From: Psychrobacter sp. APC 3426
GTDB lineage: Bacteria; Pseudomonadota; Gammaproteobacteria; Pseudomonadales; Moraxellaceae
Assembly (NCBI RefSeq): GCF_030408035.1
Contig: NZ_JASDCF010000001.1
Span: 124,001 to 188,000, forward strand
DNA: 64,000 nt
Direction: 5' to 3'
The notes beneath the pieces were generated by a model that saw only the letters and a list, made by a program, of their open reading frames with translations, was not told the DNA's origin and ran no database searches. Position 1 is the stretch's first letter. Each line of letters begins with the position of its first letter. The translations under genes and the position numbers were made by a program. Positions 1-9,424 of this stretch are shown here, piece after piece.

Positions 1-780
1 CGTCCACTAACGGAGTCTTATAATTCTATGATGGTCAAGCTTGAAAGTAACTTTGAATCATTATCACGGTTTTCAGACAATATCGCCCATGAGCTACGTA
101 CGCCAATAGCGACGCTGAGTACGCAAACGCAAGTCATGTTAACTAAGCCAAGAGAAAGCGACGAATACATTGAGCAATTGCATCATCAGCATGATACGTT
201 AAAGCAGTTATCCGCCATGATTAACGATATGTTATTACTGGCAAAAACTCAAAAAGAGCTGAGTGATTCGCAAATCAGTCATGTCGATATAGAGAGCTTG
301 ATCACAAAGCTTATAGATTATTATGAGATGATTGCTGAGGATCGTGAGATAATCTTTGAAAAATCGGGTGATTTTAAAACAGTACTAGGTGATAAAGGCT
401 TATTGCAACGGCTGTTTGCCAACCTGATGTCAAATGCGATTTATTATGCGGCTAGTAATAGCACTATTATGATATCCGCTACTGTCCTCACTTCAAGCAC
501 CTCGCTTAATGCGCCAAAAGACGATATTCAATCCCCAGAGCAGCTCTGGTTAAGAATAACTATGACCAACCGTCTAGACAAACCATTAAATCAGATTGAA
601 GCCGATAAACTGTTTGAGCGATTCTATCGTCATGATAAAACGAATACGATGCATTCAGGAACAGGCTTAGGCTTATCTATTGTGCAAGCTATCGCCAATG
701 CTCATAATGGCAAAGTTAGTATTACTATCAAAGATGAGTGTCTTTTTGAGGTTGCTGTAAAGTTGTTGATTGCCAGGTAG
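1..780 (+). CDS. Sensor histidine kinase, C-terminal part (heavy-metal/CusS-like), truncated by window edge
   Basis: The reading frame is open from the first base, so the gene begins upstream of the window; an ATG at 28 is internal. The visible part starts at the end of a HAMP-like segment (FNSM-type, here YNSMMVKLE). It continues into a HisKA dimerisation box with the phospho-accepting His in FSDNIAHELRTPIATL and ends in a HATPase domain. That domain has an N box (LFANLMSNAIYYA), an F box (LFERFYRHD) and a G box (GTGLGLSIVQAIA). This arrangement is typical of heavy-metal sensor kinases that phosphorylate an OmpR-type regulator, which is expected just upstream. The signal sensed cannot be judged because the periplasmic domain is missing. 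Confidence 0.9.
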   Translation, partial: RPLTESYNSMMVKLESNFESLSRFSDNIAHELRTPIATLSTQTQVMLTKPRESDEYIEQLHHQHDTLKQLSAMINDMLLLAKTQKELSDSQISHVDIESLITKLIDYYEMIAEDREIIFEKSGDFKTVLGDKGLLQRLFANLMSNAIYYAASNSTIMISATVLTSSTSLNAPKDDIQSPEQLWLRITMTNRLDKPLNQIEADKLFERFYRHDKTNTMHSGTGLGLSIVQAIANAHNGKVSITIKDECLFEVAVKLLIAR

Positions 781-801
781 TAAATACCTTCATACTGTCT
801 A

Positions 802-839
802 TGAACCGCTCAGATTAGATCGAAGGCGAGTTTACTTGG
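802..839. repeat. Degenerate copy of an IS3-like terminus
   Basis: This 38-bp stretch aligns without gaps to 12018-12055 at 28 of 38 positions, sharing the opening TGAACCGC and the block GTTTACT/ATTTACT. The opening TGAACCGC resembles termini known from some IS3-family elements. No transposase lies next to either copy. It is probably a relic of an insertion sequence end in the gap between the kinase and lgt; the IS3 assignment is inference. Confidence 0.3.
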
Positions 840-963
840 AAGGTCTCTCTATCCATAAGATGAGATTCTGACTTGCGATAGTTGTACTTTTCAATTGTTG
901 GACAAAAAATTTCTTATATAAGCCTATTTCATACATTCTATTACCAATAATTATGATGCCTTT

Positions 964-1848
964 ATGATGATTCATCCTCAGTATGATCCCGTAGCGCTTT
1001 CCTTGGGTCCATTGGAAGTGCACTGGTATGGGCTAATGTATTTGCTAGCCTTTGCTGCCGCTTACGGTTTGGCTTGGTATCGCAGTACCAAACGCGACAA
1101 TTGGACCACCGACATGGTCTCTGACTTAGTCTTTTATGGCGCGCTTGGTGTCATCTTAGGCGGTCGTATTGGCTATGTGCTGTTTTATCAGTTCGGTGAA
1201 TTACTCCAAAACCCTGCCTATATATTAAAAGTCTGGGAAGGCGGTATGTCTTTCCACGGCGGCTTTATCGGCGTCATGCTAGGTATGTGGTTCTTTGCCC
1301 GTAAATATAAAAAGACTACCTTTCAAGTATTCGATTTTATCGTTCCTTGTGTACCAACCGGCTTACTGTTTGGGCGTATCGGCAACTATATCAATGGCGA
1401 ATTATGGGGTCGCGTCTCAGACGGTGGCTATAACTGGCTGACCTACTTTCCGCAAGCCGCGGCGTTTGATATGGAGCAATTACAGAGCAATCCACAATTG
1501 CAAGAATTGATGATTGAAGTCAATGGTCAATACATATTGCCTCGTCATCCATCACAGCTATATGAAGCCTTTGCCGAAGGTCTGCTGCTATTTATATTCT
1601 TATGGTGGTATTCATCAAAACCACGTCCACGTATGGCCGCCTCCGCTGTATTCTTACTAGGCTATGGCATCAGCCGCTTTATCATTGAATTCTTCCGCCA
1701 GCCAGATGCTGACCAAGGATTCATATTATTAGGTTGGATGACCAAAGGGCAAATCTTAAGCGCGCCGATGATTATCGCCGGCTTAATCATGCTGATTTAT
1801 GCTTACAAACGCGGTATTTATGATTGGGGTAAGCAGTCTGCATATTAG
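964..1848 (+). CDS. lgt: Prolipoprotein diacylglyceryl transferase
   Basis: Inner-membrane enzyme that moves diacylglycerol from phosphatidylglycerol to the lipobox cysteine of prolipoproteins, the first step of lipoprotein maturation. The 294-residue length and about seven membrane segments fit the family. The catalytic and signature regions are visible: the HGG motif (GMSFHGGFIG, about residue 99) and the Lgt signature GRIGNYINGELWGR near 140. Start: tandem ATG codons at 964 and 967 with no strong ribosome site; either could be used. In many gammaproteobacteria lgt is followed by thyA; here an IS982 element and a recombinase island follow instead, so that linkage seems to have been broken by insertion. 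Confidence 0.97.
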   Translation: MMIHPQYDPVALSLGPLEVHWYGLMYLLAFAAAYGLAWYRSTKRDNWTTDMVSDLVFYGALGVILGGRIGYVLFYQFGELLQNPAYILKVWEGGMSFHGGFIGVMLGMWFFARKYKKTTFQVFDFIVPCVPTGLLFGRIGNYINGELWGRVSDGGYNWLTYFPQAAAFDMEQLQSNPQLQELMIEVNGQYILPRHPSQLYEAFAEGLLLFIFLWWYSSKPRPRMAASAVFLLGYGISRFIIEFFRQPDADQGFILLGWMTKGQILSAPMIIAGLIMLIYAYKRGIYDWGKQSAY

Positions 1849-1968
1849 AAATAAGTGTCGAGGTGCATGAACAAATAAATATAAATGCAGTTCTAACAAG
1901 ATACATTCCATTTGCAGAATTAATACCTAACCCCAGTTCGGGATAAGGGCTCAAAAAAAAGATAAAAA

Positions 1969-2028
1969 AAGAAGTCCAAAGTTGCTAAAGTAAGTTTACC
2001 AAGACAAACTTCACAACAAGGACTTCTT
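1969..2028 (+). promoter_or_regulatory. Inverted repeat that could hide the IS982 transposase ribosome site
   Basis: AAGAAGTCC (1969-1977) and GGACTTCTT (2020-2028) are perfect complements separated by 42 bases. The right arm contains the GGA of the ribosome-binding sequence AAGGA (2018-2022) just ahead of the ATG at 2031. A transcript entering from outside the element could fold so that transposase translation is blocked, a known protection in other insertion sequences. The folding itself is inference. Confidence 0.45.
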
Positions 2029-2030
2029 AC

Positions 2031-2900
2031 ATGGACAACCTAACCGAACTATACTGCCATATTGACGACTTTTATCAGCAATTCAAACCTGAGTTTGACG
2101 CTCATTTAATCGCAAAGGGCCGTCAACGGCTAAGAGCATGCCAGATAAGTGTAGCAGAGATGATGACCATCTTGGTACTGTTTCATCAACTGCGGTATCG
2201 ACAGTTTAAGGCGTTTTACTACCATCACATGCTTGGCATGATGAAACGGGCGTTTCCAAATCTGCCGAGCTACTCGCGATTTATAGAGCTTGTGCCGCGC
2301 AGTATCATACCACTGTGCAGCTACTTGCAAAGCATGATGGGCGACTGTACGGGTATCAGCTATATTGATTCAACCAAGATAGCAGTTTGTCATAACAAAC
2401 GTATCTACCGTCATAAAGTCTTTAAGGGACTTGCAACCCGAGGCAAAAGCAGCATGGGCTGGTTCTATGGCTTTAAGCTGCATGCCATTATCAATCATAA
2501 GGGCGAGCTTGTATCTGTTAAAGTCACTGCGGGTAATACGGATGACAGAGTGCCTGTTAAGGATATGGCAACACCTGTGTTTGGGGATAGAGGCTATATC
2601 AGTAAAGCCCTAAACGCGTGGCTCACAAAACACAGTGATACTACGTTGATCACTAAACTTCGGCGTCATATGAAACCCCAATTACTCAAGCCTATGGATG
2701 AGGCACTACTCAATCATCGCTCTTTGGTTGAAACGGTGTTTGGGGAGCTTAAAAACTTGTGTCAGATTGAGCATTCACGCCATCGTAGTGTCACGGGTTT
2801 TATTACAAACTTGCTGTCAGGTTTGATTGCTTATTGCTGGTTTCCCTATAAACCCACCATCAAAAATATGCCTCAGCAGAGACAGGTAGCGACATTGTAA
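2031..2900 (+). CDS. IS982-family transposase
   Basis: A 289-residue DDE transposase. The N-terminal half (MDNLTELYCHIDDFYQQF, then the LRYRQFKAFY region) is typical of IS982. The catalytic triad is readable as D in SYIDSTKIAVC, D in FGDRGYIS and E in LVETVFGELKN. The C-terminal HRSVTGFITNLLSGLIAYCW block is also characteristic. Length matches the family and no frameshift or premature stop is seen, so the enzyme is probably active. Its ribosome-binding sequence lies in an inverted repeat. Confidence 0.95.
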   Translation: MDNLTELYCHIDDFYQQFKPEFDAHLIAKGRQRLRACQISVAEMMTILVLFHQLRYRQFKAFYYHHMLGMMKRAFPNLPSYSRFIELVPRSIIPLCSYLQSMMGDCTGISYIDSTKIAVCHNKRIYRHKVFKGLATRGKSSMGWFYGFKLHAIINHKGELVSVKVTAGNTDDRVPVKDMATPVFGDRGYISKALNAWLTKHSDTTLITKLRRHMKPQLLKPMDEALLNHRSLVETVFGELKNLCQIEHSRHRSVTGFITNLLSGLIAYCWFPYKPTIKNMPQQRQVATL

Positions 2901-3022
2901 ATAGTATCAATGAGTTACAATGTGGCTTATCCCGAACTGGGGTTACCCCATTATTGATAGTAGATTCACTGATTTTTAAATTCTAGGCGTCGCTGTCGAA
3001 CACCGAAGCAAACTTAAATAAC

Positions 3023-6000
3023 TTATGACGCATTATCTAAAATCACTAACTCTTCATCCGTAATCAATACCATATAAACAAAAAATCGCAGCAACGGAGA
3101 AAATTGCCATTTATCATTTACAGAGGATCTGTTATCAATCAAAGCGATTCCAATGTTGAACGTACCCATACTATCTTTACTGATGCTACGCAATCCCTTC
3201 ATATCAGCTAAATTAAGATGGACTTGTGATGCCGCAGGATGAGCAACTAGCCAATTTTTCGCTGGCAGTAATTGTTTGGCAATTTTGATAAAACGTCGTA
3301 ACGCTTTCTTTTCTTTGATTGAAAAAGGAACAAACGCCTTACTGTAAGATAGATGCTCTTGGCATAGAGCTATAAACCACTGCCAATCATCTAATGAGTT
3401 ATCTCGTAGTTTTTGAGCACTGCTTTGCAGTGAAGACAGTAATCTATAATCACTTTTGTACTGAATACTTTTTGGAAGGCCATTTGTTCCAATGAATCTA
3501 GGGTTATCATGGCTCGAGGTCACATTGGCTACTTTTCGCGCTCGATTTATAATGATATCTGCGTCGTGTAAATCAATATTAACCATTATTGCAGCCTGCT
3601 TTAAAGCTATGCCTAAAGCATTTTGCTGTAATAAGAACCAAATGCTATTCATGCCATAGCGCATAAATAACGTTTCTGTCCTACTTTGTGAATCGACTAA
3701 AAGGGTCGTGTTTTTAATACATAAGCGAGGCGCTTCATATTTGCGCTGACTAAGACTTCGAAACAACAACTTTCGGACGCTAGTTAGGCTGACGTCGTTA
3801 TGGTCGATAATGGCATCATTCTCTTTAAGCCTTTTTCTATTGATGCCAGTGACGTTGTTAATGGCAACAACTGGTAGCTTAATATTAGCGCCGCTCAGCG
3901 CATAAGTTGCCATTAAAACAGCGATATGGTTGTAATACTCAAAACTGCGCTGCGGTGATAAATGACCCATGATTCCAGATAGAGCGTACCAGCGATCTTG
4001 CGCATTAAGATGCTCACCAAGAACGCCATATTTGATCCGTTTAATGTCTTCTTCGTTATAATCAGTCAAAGCTTTAACAAGCTCAGTATCACCACATAGT
4101 ACAAGTGATAAATTAGTAACCGCCGTATGTCGAAACGCATGAAAGGTTTGCTCCGGCTTATTACCTGGCTTTTTTGGGATGTCCTGTAAGATACGTCTTA
4201 GCAGTTGTAGCGGTACGTGATCATCAATTGGCGTCTTTTCAGAAGATAGTGTGAATATAAAGCTTCTAGGATTAAGACCGACAGTACTTTGTGTGTATCT
4301 TATAAATAATGCCAACTCGTCTGGCTGCAACAAAGCATAAATAGGGATTCTACGATTGCTGCCAGCTGTTTTTAAATCACGATAAGGATTACTACGAACA
4401 ACAAGTGACGGAGACGGTGAATTTAGGCCTTCTATATCAATGTACCGTAATCCTAACAGCTCCTTTTTACGCATTCCTGTTCGATAGACCAGCATAAACA
4501 TCAAAGCAAACATCTCTCGCTCTAGAATATCCACGCTATGCAAAATCTGTGTAATAATCGCGTGATACATATGAAGGGAAATCAACTCAGCACGAACGCG
4601 TCGACCCTCTTTTTCATAGGCAATCGTTACTTGTGGTAGATCGTAATTTTCATGAGCAAAGTTATGAAGGCGTTGTAACAGCTTTGCATAATAAGAAATA
4701 TTTATGTGACGGCGAACTGTGGTTTTGTACTCCAAAATATCCTCATAGAGCACCTCAAAGTCCTCTTCATCCCAACCATCAATAGGCTGATTCATTGAAA
4801 AATACAGCCATTCATAGCCAATGCTTCTAATGTATTGCAACACGGAAGTACTTTTAATAGAATTGTCCAACTCATCTTTTAAAAGAGCCAGTATCCAATC
4901 TAAAAACACCCTCTCATTAACTGCAGTGTATTGCTCATACCTTTTTTCTATCCTTTGGATCAAAGTAAGCGGTTTATAGCCTAATCTCTTACTTTTTAGA
5001 CTTCCTACAATTTTAAAATCACTAGCGATATCCGTAATCAGCTCTGAGCGCCGTACTTTTCTACCATGTAGGCTTGGAGTCGTGCTTTTATCTAATATAT
5101 TTTCTGATCCTTTTATTGACAACTTTAGAATATCGTCTAAGTCGTAATTTTTTACCGATTTCTTATATTGTCCTTCTAAAAATTCTTTAAACTTCTCTTT
5201 GGTCAGCCCTGCTGTATTTTGCTTGCTACTCAGTACCGCTACGGAAGCTTGATCAATATCAGCACCATCAAGCATCTCCCAATGGTAACTTGCGTAAGAC
5301 AGCATCTGCGGAAAAGTTAAAATCGTCAAACCCCCATTGTTAAGCACTGGTTTTAAAGCGTTTATCAAGTAACTCTCAGCACTTTTTTTTAAACTTTTTT
5401 CAGCCTCATCATTGATAGCCAGTTTATTTTTTGCTTGGCGATATCGTAGCAACCAGCATTGGCTGACCATATCTAGAACAATTTGCTGAGTGTTGTAAAG
5501 CTGATTTTGCGTGTTACTACGCTCATTGCCATAATACGCTTGTAGAAACCGGACTGATATTAGTAATCGCTTATTGATAAATGGCTGGTATTTTTCATTT
5601 ATTAGAGCCTCAAGCCAACTTTCAAGTATGGCTTTACTATTAATGCCACCATACATGATGCCAGAGTAAACCAGCCATCCTAATATTTCTTCTAAGCTAT
5701 ACTCACTCGTTTGTGTCCAGTGGTGACTTACCGCTCGTACCATCTCATTAATTTGCTTACCTTTAGTGATCCAATCATTATTAATGAGGAGCGGATTAAA
5801 TTTTGTGGGCAATACAGTCTTGATATTAGGATAGCGATAATCATTAAGCATAAAATGCTTGTTTTGATAGTCAATAAAACGATTTACCACTTTATAGGCT
5901 TGTTTAACTCTTTTCTCTGTTTGGCATGTCTGCGTGATGGTTTGATGAGCATAGCTTTGAAACTCTAAAAACCCTTCTGCATCTATGGGCCTGATTTGTT

Positions 6001-6361
6001 GATTTAAAACAATATTGAACTGTTGCAACAGCAAATCCCAACGCCACCAGCGCTTATCAAAATATATAATGCGACATCTATGCTTCTCTACTAAAAAAGT
6101 ATGGCTATGATAAGCACAAGCTTTACGAGAGTATTTTTTAGTATCTTTTAGTATCTTGATATTATCAGGATACGCTTGACGTAGTTGCTCCCATTTGGTT
6201 TGAAACTTAGCAAGCAATCCAATTTCAAGCTGCTTGGCCTTCCCTACCTCTTCTAGTATTTGAGGGTCAGGGATATAAGCCTTTTTTCTTCCATCAAATT
6301 TTGCCAGTGTATCTATAATTTTAGGCGGCTTGATTTCATTTACGAGCACGACATGCTCCAT
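3023..6361 (-). CDS. Very large tyrosine recombinase-like protein, last gene of a three-gene operon
   Basis: 1,112 residues, about three times the length of an ordinary phage integrase. A full tyrosine-recombinase active site is visible in the second half. It has Arg in YRTGMRKKELLGLR (about 630), Lys in DLKTAGSNRRIPI (about 665), HxxR in FHAFRHTAV (about 740), His in MGHLSPQRS (about 798) and the nucleophile Tyr in SFEYYNH (about 807). The roughly 600 residues before it and 290 after it have no domain I recognise. It should cut and rejoin DNA through a 3'-phosphotyrosine link. The start overlaps the end of the upstream gene by 22 bp, so translation is probably coupled. Multi-recombinase modules are known in Tn554, RIT elements and GInt islands; the exact family is not assigned. 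Confidence 0.8.
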   Translation of the reverse strand: MEHVVLVNEIKPPKIIDTLAKFDGRKKAYIPDPQILEEVGKAKQLEIGLLAKFQTKWEQLRQAYPDNIKILKDTKKYSRKACAYHSHTFLVEKHRCRIIYFDKRWWRWDLLLQQFNIVLNQQIRPIDAEGFLEFQSYAHQTITQTCQTEKRVKQAYKVVNRFIDYQNKHFMLNDYRYPNIKTVLPTKFNPLLINNDWITKGKQINEMVRAVSHHWTQTSEYSLEEILGWLVYSGIMYGGINSKAILESWLEALINEKYQPFINKRLLISVRFLQAYYGNERSNTQNQLYNTQQIVLDMVSQCWLLRYRQAKNKLAINDEAEKSLKKSAESYLINALKPVLNNGGLTILTFPQMLSYASYHWEMLDGADIDQASVAVLSSKQNTAGLTKEKFKEFLEGQYKKSVKNYDLDDILKLSIKGSENILDKSTTPSLHGRKVRRSELITDIASDFKIVGSLKSKRLGYKPLTLIQRIEKRYEQYTAVNERVFLDWILALLKDELDNSIKSTSVLQYIRSIGYEWLYFSMNQPIDGWDEEDFEVLYEDILEYKTTVRRHINISYYAKLLQRLHNFAHENYDLPQVTIAYEKEGRRVRAELISLHMYHAIITQILHSVDILEREMFALMFMLVYRTGMRKKELLGLRYIDIEGLNSPSPSLVVRSNPYRDLKTAGSNRRIPIYALLQPDELALFIRYTQSTVGLNPRSFIFTLSSEKTPIDDHVPLQLLRRILQDIPKKPGNKPEQTFHAFRHTAVTNLSLVLCGDTELVKALTDYNEEDIKRIKYGVLGEHLNAQDRWYALSGIMGHLSPQRSFEYYNHIAVLMATYALSGANIKLPVVAINNVTGINRKRLKENDAIIDHNDVSLTSVRKLLFRSLSQRKYEAPRLCIKNTTLLVDSQSRTETLFMRYGMNSIWFLLQQNALGIALKQAAIMVNIDLHDADIIINRARKVANVTSSHDNPRFIGTNGLPKSIQYKSDYRLLSSLQSSAQKLRDNSLDDWQWFIALCQEHLSYSKAFVPFSIKEKKALRRFIKIAKQLLPAKNWLVAHPAASQVHLNLADMKGLRSISKDSMGTFNIGIALIDNRSSVNDKWQFSPLLRFFVYMVLITDEELVILDNAS

Positions 6362-8703
6362 TCATCATGATTGTTTTTGATATTAATTTCTTTTAAACCC
6401 AATGTCTCTGCCAGCTGTTCAAACTGATCACCCACTTGTTTAATCTGATGCTTACTAAGTGATGAGAAACGTCCTAATGCATGTTGGCGCGCTTTTTCAT
6501 GACCAACAACTGCATTGATGAGCACCATATCAACGCCTAGTCTTTCAAGTTGAGTCCGTACAAAATGACGGGTCCAATAAGGGTCAGTGTCAATAATATC
6601 TTTGGTCATATGATAAGCGTCGCCTCGTTTGATGACATCAAGTGTACTGAAGTTCTCTGATAGCAGTCGCAATAATGCGATCTCATTACCTAGACGTATC
6701 TCATCAATACATTCGCTAATTTCCTGTTTCAATAAATTATTAAGCTGATAACCAATTAAATAGCTCCGGTAATCGCTTAGTAAGCGTATGAGTGTCGAAC
6801 ATAAAGGTATGAGTCTATGACTCTTTGATTTTCGATTGGGTTTGTCATCAATCATTAGCCAGCCAGCCTCAAGATCGATATCGCTCATCAGTCCGATACC
6901 GTTATTTGGTCGTACACCCGTTAATAAACAAAGTACAAACCATACGAAAATGCTGATACGATTAAAATGTGTATTGGCATCAGTACTGCTGTCCGCCCAT
7001 GCTTGCAGCTCAGTGATAATCTCACGAACATAATTTGGCGTAAATGCAAATCCAGAACCTAACGTGTACTTGTGCCAAGGGGTGATATATGACATATCAA
7101 AGTGATTGTCTTGATTAAATATACTCAGCGCTAATTTATAGTGAGACAAAATCTCTTCGCTAAGATGACTGCTGTAATACATGGCTGGAGCTTGAGAGGC
7201 AGGCGTTCTGCAAATCAGGTCAGCGATGTGAGCATTGCTGTTTGGCGTGTAGCGAGAAAGCACCACATGCAGTGCAGTCTCAATACGATTCGTTGATAAG
7301 TACGGCAAACTTATTTTAGCGCGTAGATAGGTAAGATATTCTTGAATACCATTATCTGATGGTAGCTCACCTGTTAATATTTCATCGATAAGCCATTGCG
7401 GGACAGGAATTTTAATGATGTCAAGCTGATTTTCATACTTACTACCATTAAACGCTTCTTGCCGTTTGGTAATACCAAGCGAATGATGAATGTAGCTTCG
7501 ATTCAAACCAATTTTAAAAATACTCGGATGACCAATGTATCCTGCAATAGTTAAAGATTTAATGGGCAACGCTGTAATCATAGACAGCAACAAAATGTAA
7601 GCACAGTCCCGATTGGAAGTGTTGGTTGAAAACTGAGTATCTTGGCAAAGCGCTGAAAATATCCGCTGATAGCTGGACTTTGGTAGTACCCGAACGTTTG
7701 AATTGAGCGCGAGTTCTTGTTGAGAAATGTGGTTTTGTTGCAGCGATAAGTCTATCGTTTGGAGCGGAAAAGACAGCCCTTTTGGCAAGTCAGTAGTGAC
7801 TTCATAACTTATAAAGGGCGGGTCATAATGATCAATACTTTCTTCATATGTGGTGGTTAAGCCCTCATAACTCTCAGTCATCGCCGTATAAAACTGCGAT
7901 TGCGACTCTAATACGAAATCTTCAAAATGTTCATCATTCGACCCTAGGTCATTTTGAACATTATTGACTGCTAACAATACAGGTTGATTGGCTAGGCTAA
8001 TAGGCTTTATCTGGTTATTGGGTTCTATTTTTAGACGTTTTTTCACATAGTGAGCATCTTGATAAGACGCTATGATCTTATTAATTTGTCTGACATCAGG
8101 AAGCTTTAAAAACTCTTTTTGTGTACGATCACCATACTTAATCGCTAAACGCTTTGACACATCTTGTAGTGATATCAAGATATTATCTACTTTTTGCTCT
8201 GGTATCTCAGGAAGCTCACGCCAAATCCAGGTTCGTGTTGCTGCCTTTGAGAATTGAGCCAGTTTAAATTGCATCAAAATATTGTGCATATGCGTCTTTT
8301 TGCCATGATATATAAGCAAAACCGCAGTGTGTAACGCAATTGCAAGCCAATACAGCTTCTGCCGAAGACGAACGGTTTGACGACGCTTATACATGATATT
8401 TTGCATCAAAATTAAGACTTGCATTATAAGCGGCTTTTCACTGAGCTCAGATCTGCCAATGTGCATATCACGCTCGGCAACCGGTCTCTCATGCAATATT
8501 TTTATCACTTTATTAATCAGTTGCTCTTGGTGATCAGCATTGCAATAACCTTCCTGAACCACTGCTACGATATCACCAATAGCTGCTACTGCCCTTTCTC
8601 TATTCTTAAAATCGTCATGATCGCCTTGGTGGTTGATGGTCTGTTTGATAACGTCGAGACTCGGTACATCGCGAAGATGGTAGTGAGACTTAATAGTTGA
8701 CAT
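6340..8703 (-). CDS. Large tyrosine recombinase-like protein lacking the catalytic tyrosine, second gene of the operon
   Basis: 787 residues if translation starts at the ATG at 8703, which is preceded by AAAAGGAC; an upstream ATG at 8745 is possible but has poorer context. The C-terminal part carries recombinase landmarks. These are Arg in LLTGVRPNNGIGL (about 596), basic residues in DDKPNRKSKSHRLIPL, HxxR in WTRHFVRTQ (about 714) and His in VVGHEKARQ (about 734). Where the nucleophilic Tyr should follow, the sequence reads HALGRFSSLS, with Phe and no nearby Tyr. It may be a structural or regulatory partner of the 3023-6361 protein. The N-terminal 550 residues are unrecognised. It overlaps both neighbours (14 bp upstream, 22 bp downstream), indicating one co-translated unit. 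Confidence 0.72.
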   Translation of the reverse strand: MSTIKSHYHLRDVPSLDVIKQTINHQGDHDDFKNRERAVAAIGDIVAVVQEGYCNADHQEQLINKVIKILHERPVAERDMHIGRSELSEKPLIMQVLILMQNIMYKRRQTVRLRQKLYWLAIALHTAVLLIYHGKKTHMHNILMQFKLAQFSKAATRTWIWRELPEIPEQKVDNILISLQDVSKRLAIKYGDRTQKEFLKLPDVRQINKIIASYQDAHYVKKRLKIEPNNQIKPISLANQPVLLAVNNVQNDLGSNDEHFEDFVLESQSQFYTAMTESYEGLTTTYEESIDHYDPPFISYEVTTDLPKGLSFPLQTIDLSLQQNHISQQELALNSNVRVLPKSSYQRIFSALCQDTQFSTNTSNRDCAYILLLSMITALPIKSLTIAGYIGHPSIFKIGLNRSYIHHSLGITKRQEAFNGSKYENQLDIIKIPVPQWLIDEILTGELPSDNGIQEYLTYLRAKISLPYLSTNRIETALHVVLSRYTPNSNAHIADLICRTPASQAPAMYYSSHLSEEILSHYKLALSIFNQDNHFDMSYITPWHKYTLGSGFAFTPNYVREIITELQAWADSSTDANTHFNRISIFVWFVLCLLTGVRPNNGIGLMSDIDLEAGWLMIDDKPNRKSKSHRLIPLCSTLIRLLSDYRSYLIGYQLNNLLKQEISECIDEIRLGNEIALLRLLSENFSTLDVIKRGDAYHMTKDIIDTDPYWTRHFVRTQLERLGVDMVLINAVVGHEKARQHALGRFSSLSKHQIKQVGDQFEQLAETLGLKEINIKNNHDEWSMSCS

Positions 8704-9214
8704 TATTTTTGTCCTTTTTATAACGTTTATAATAAGTCTGCTCATGAATGTTAATAAGATTACAAAAAGTACCGATAGAGAATTTTTTTGAGCTAAAAAG
8801 CTGCTGGTTTATATCAGCAGTGAGAAATCTATTTAAATGAATATAAATTAACCTGATATCTAAATATTTTTGATATCTACATATAATGTCAATCAATTCA
8901 TAAAATGCATATTTAACCTCGAATTGCGCTTCATTAATTTTTACTATGGATACTTTCTCTGCGCACAACTCTTGGTTAAGATCTACAGTTTTTAACAGAT
9001 AAAAAACTTCAAAGTTATTCACTAATTGTATTACTTCGCCGGTTTTTATAAATAGTATAGGCTTGGCTAGCGTCAGATTTTGATAAGCTATAAATGTGTT
9101 CGAAGATTTAATTTGCGGACGAATGAACTGATTATAGATTTCAAACAATTTGACGATGTCATTAACAATCACGACTGAAGTCTTTTGTAACTTAGCAATA
9201 GTGACATTATCCAT
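8690..9214 (-). CDS. Small unknown protein heading the recombinase operon
   Basis: 174 residues, rich in Ile, Asn, Lys and Tyr, with no domain I can name. The C-terminal 35 residues (SSKKFSIGTFCNLINIHEQT, then a YYKRYKK basic stretch) look like a helix-turn-helix followed by a basic tail, so a DNA-binding or accessory role is plausible. It is the first gene of the three-gene operon and overlaps the next gene by 14 bp. Multi-recombinase elements such as Tn554 (TnpC) and GInt islands also carry a small accessory gene, but similarity is by position only. The ATG at 9214 follows GAGGAATAT-like sequence, a fair ribosome site. Confidence 0.6.
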   Translation of the reverse strand: MDNVTIAKLQKTSVVIVNDIVKLFEIYNQFIRPQIKSSNTFIAYQNLTLAKPILFIKTGEVIQLVNNFEVFYLLKTVDLNQELCAEKVSIVKINEAQFEVKYAFYELIDIICRYQKYLDIRLIYIHLNRFLTADINQQLFSSKKFSIGTFCNLINIHEQTYYKRYKKDKNNVNY

Positions 9215-9229
9215 TTTATATTCCTCTAA

Positions 9230-9376
9230 AATTTGACCTCTACCCTTGTTAAATACCTTACAACCTTAAAGGATATTAAAAAAGCTGCTCTGAGAGATAA
9301 GCGTCAATTGGTGTCGCATATAATTAATTCTGATTTTGATGCTAAAGTGGATGAGAATGACTTGTATTCTAGTTAA
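9230..9376 (+). pseudogene. Short unassigned coding remnant
   Basis: An open frame of 48 codons without a credible start, ending in KVDENDLYSS and a stop. Its composition is protein-like (many Lys, Asp, Leu) but I do not recognise it. It directly follows the promoter side of the recombinase operon and precedes a Fic pseudogene, so it may be a leftover C-terminus of lost cargo. Confidence 0.25.
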
Positions 9377-9424
9377 TCCCCTTACTCACGAGGAACAGGG
9401 CTGGTAGCGTAAAGTGATGTTAGC

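Larger units (their letters stand above)
1929..2944 (+). mobile_element. Complete IS982-family insertion sequence
   Basis: A 1,016-bp element bounded by perfect 19-bp inverted repeats reading AACCCCAGTTCGGGATAAG at 1929-1947 and its complement at 2926-2944. One further base also matches on each side. It encodes a single transposase. No clear target duplication is visible (flanks AATACCT and ACCCCAT). It sits between lgt and the recombinase operon. Confidence 0.93.

Noticed and set aside
1922-2951. Target-site duplication of the IS982 element
   Set aside because: Flanks AATACCT and ACCCCAT do not match; calling a duplication would be guesswork.
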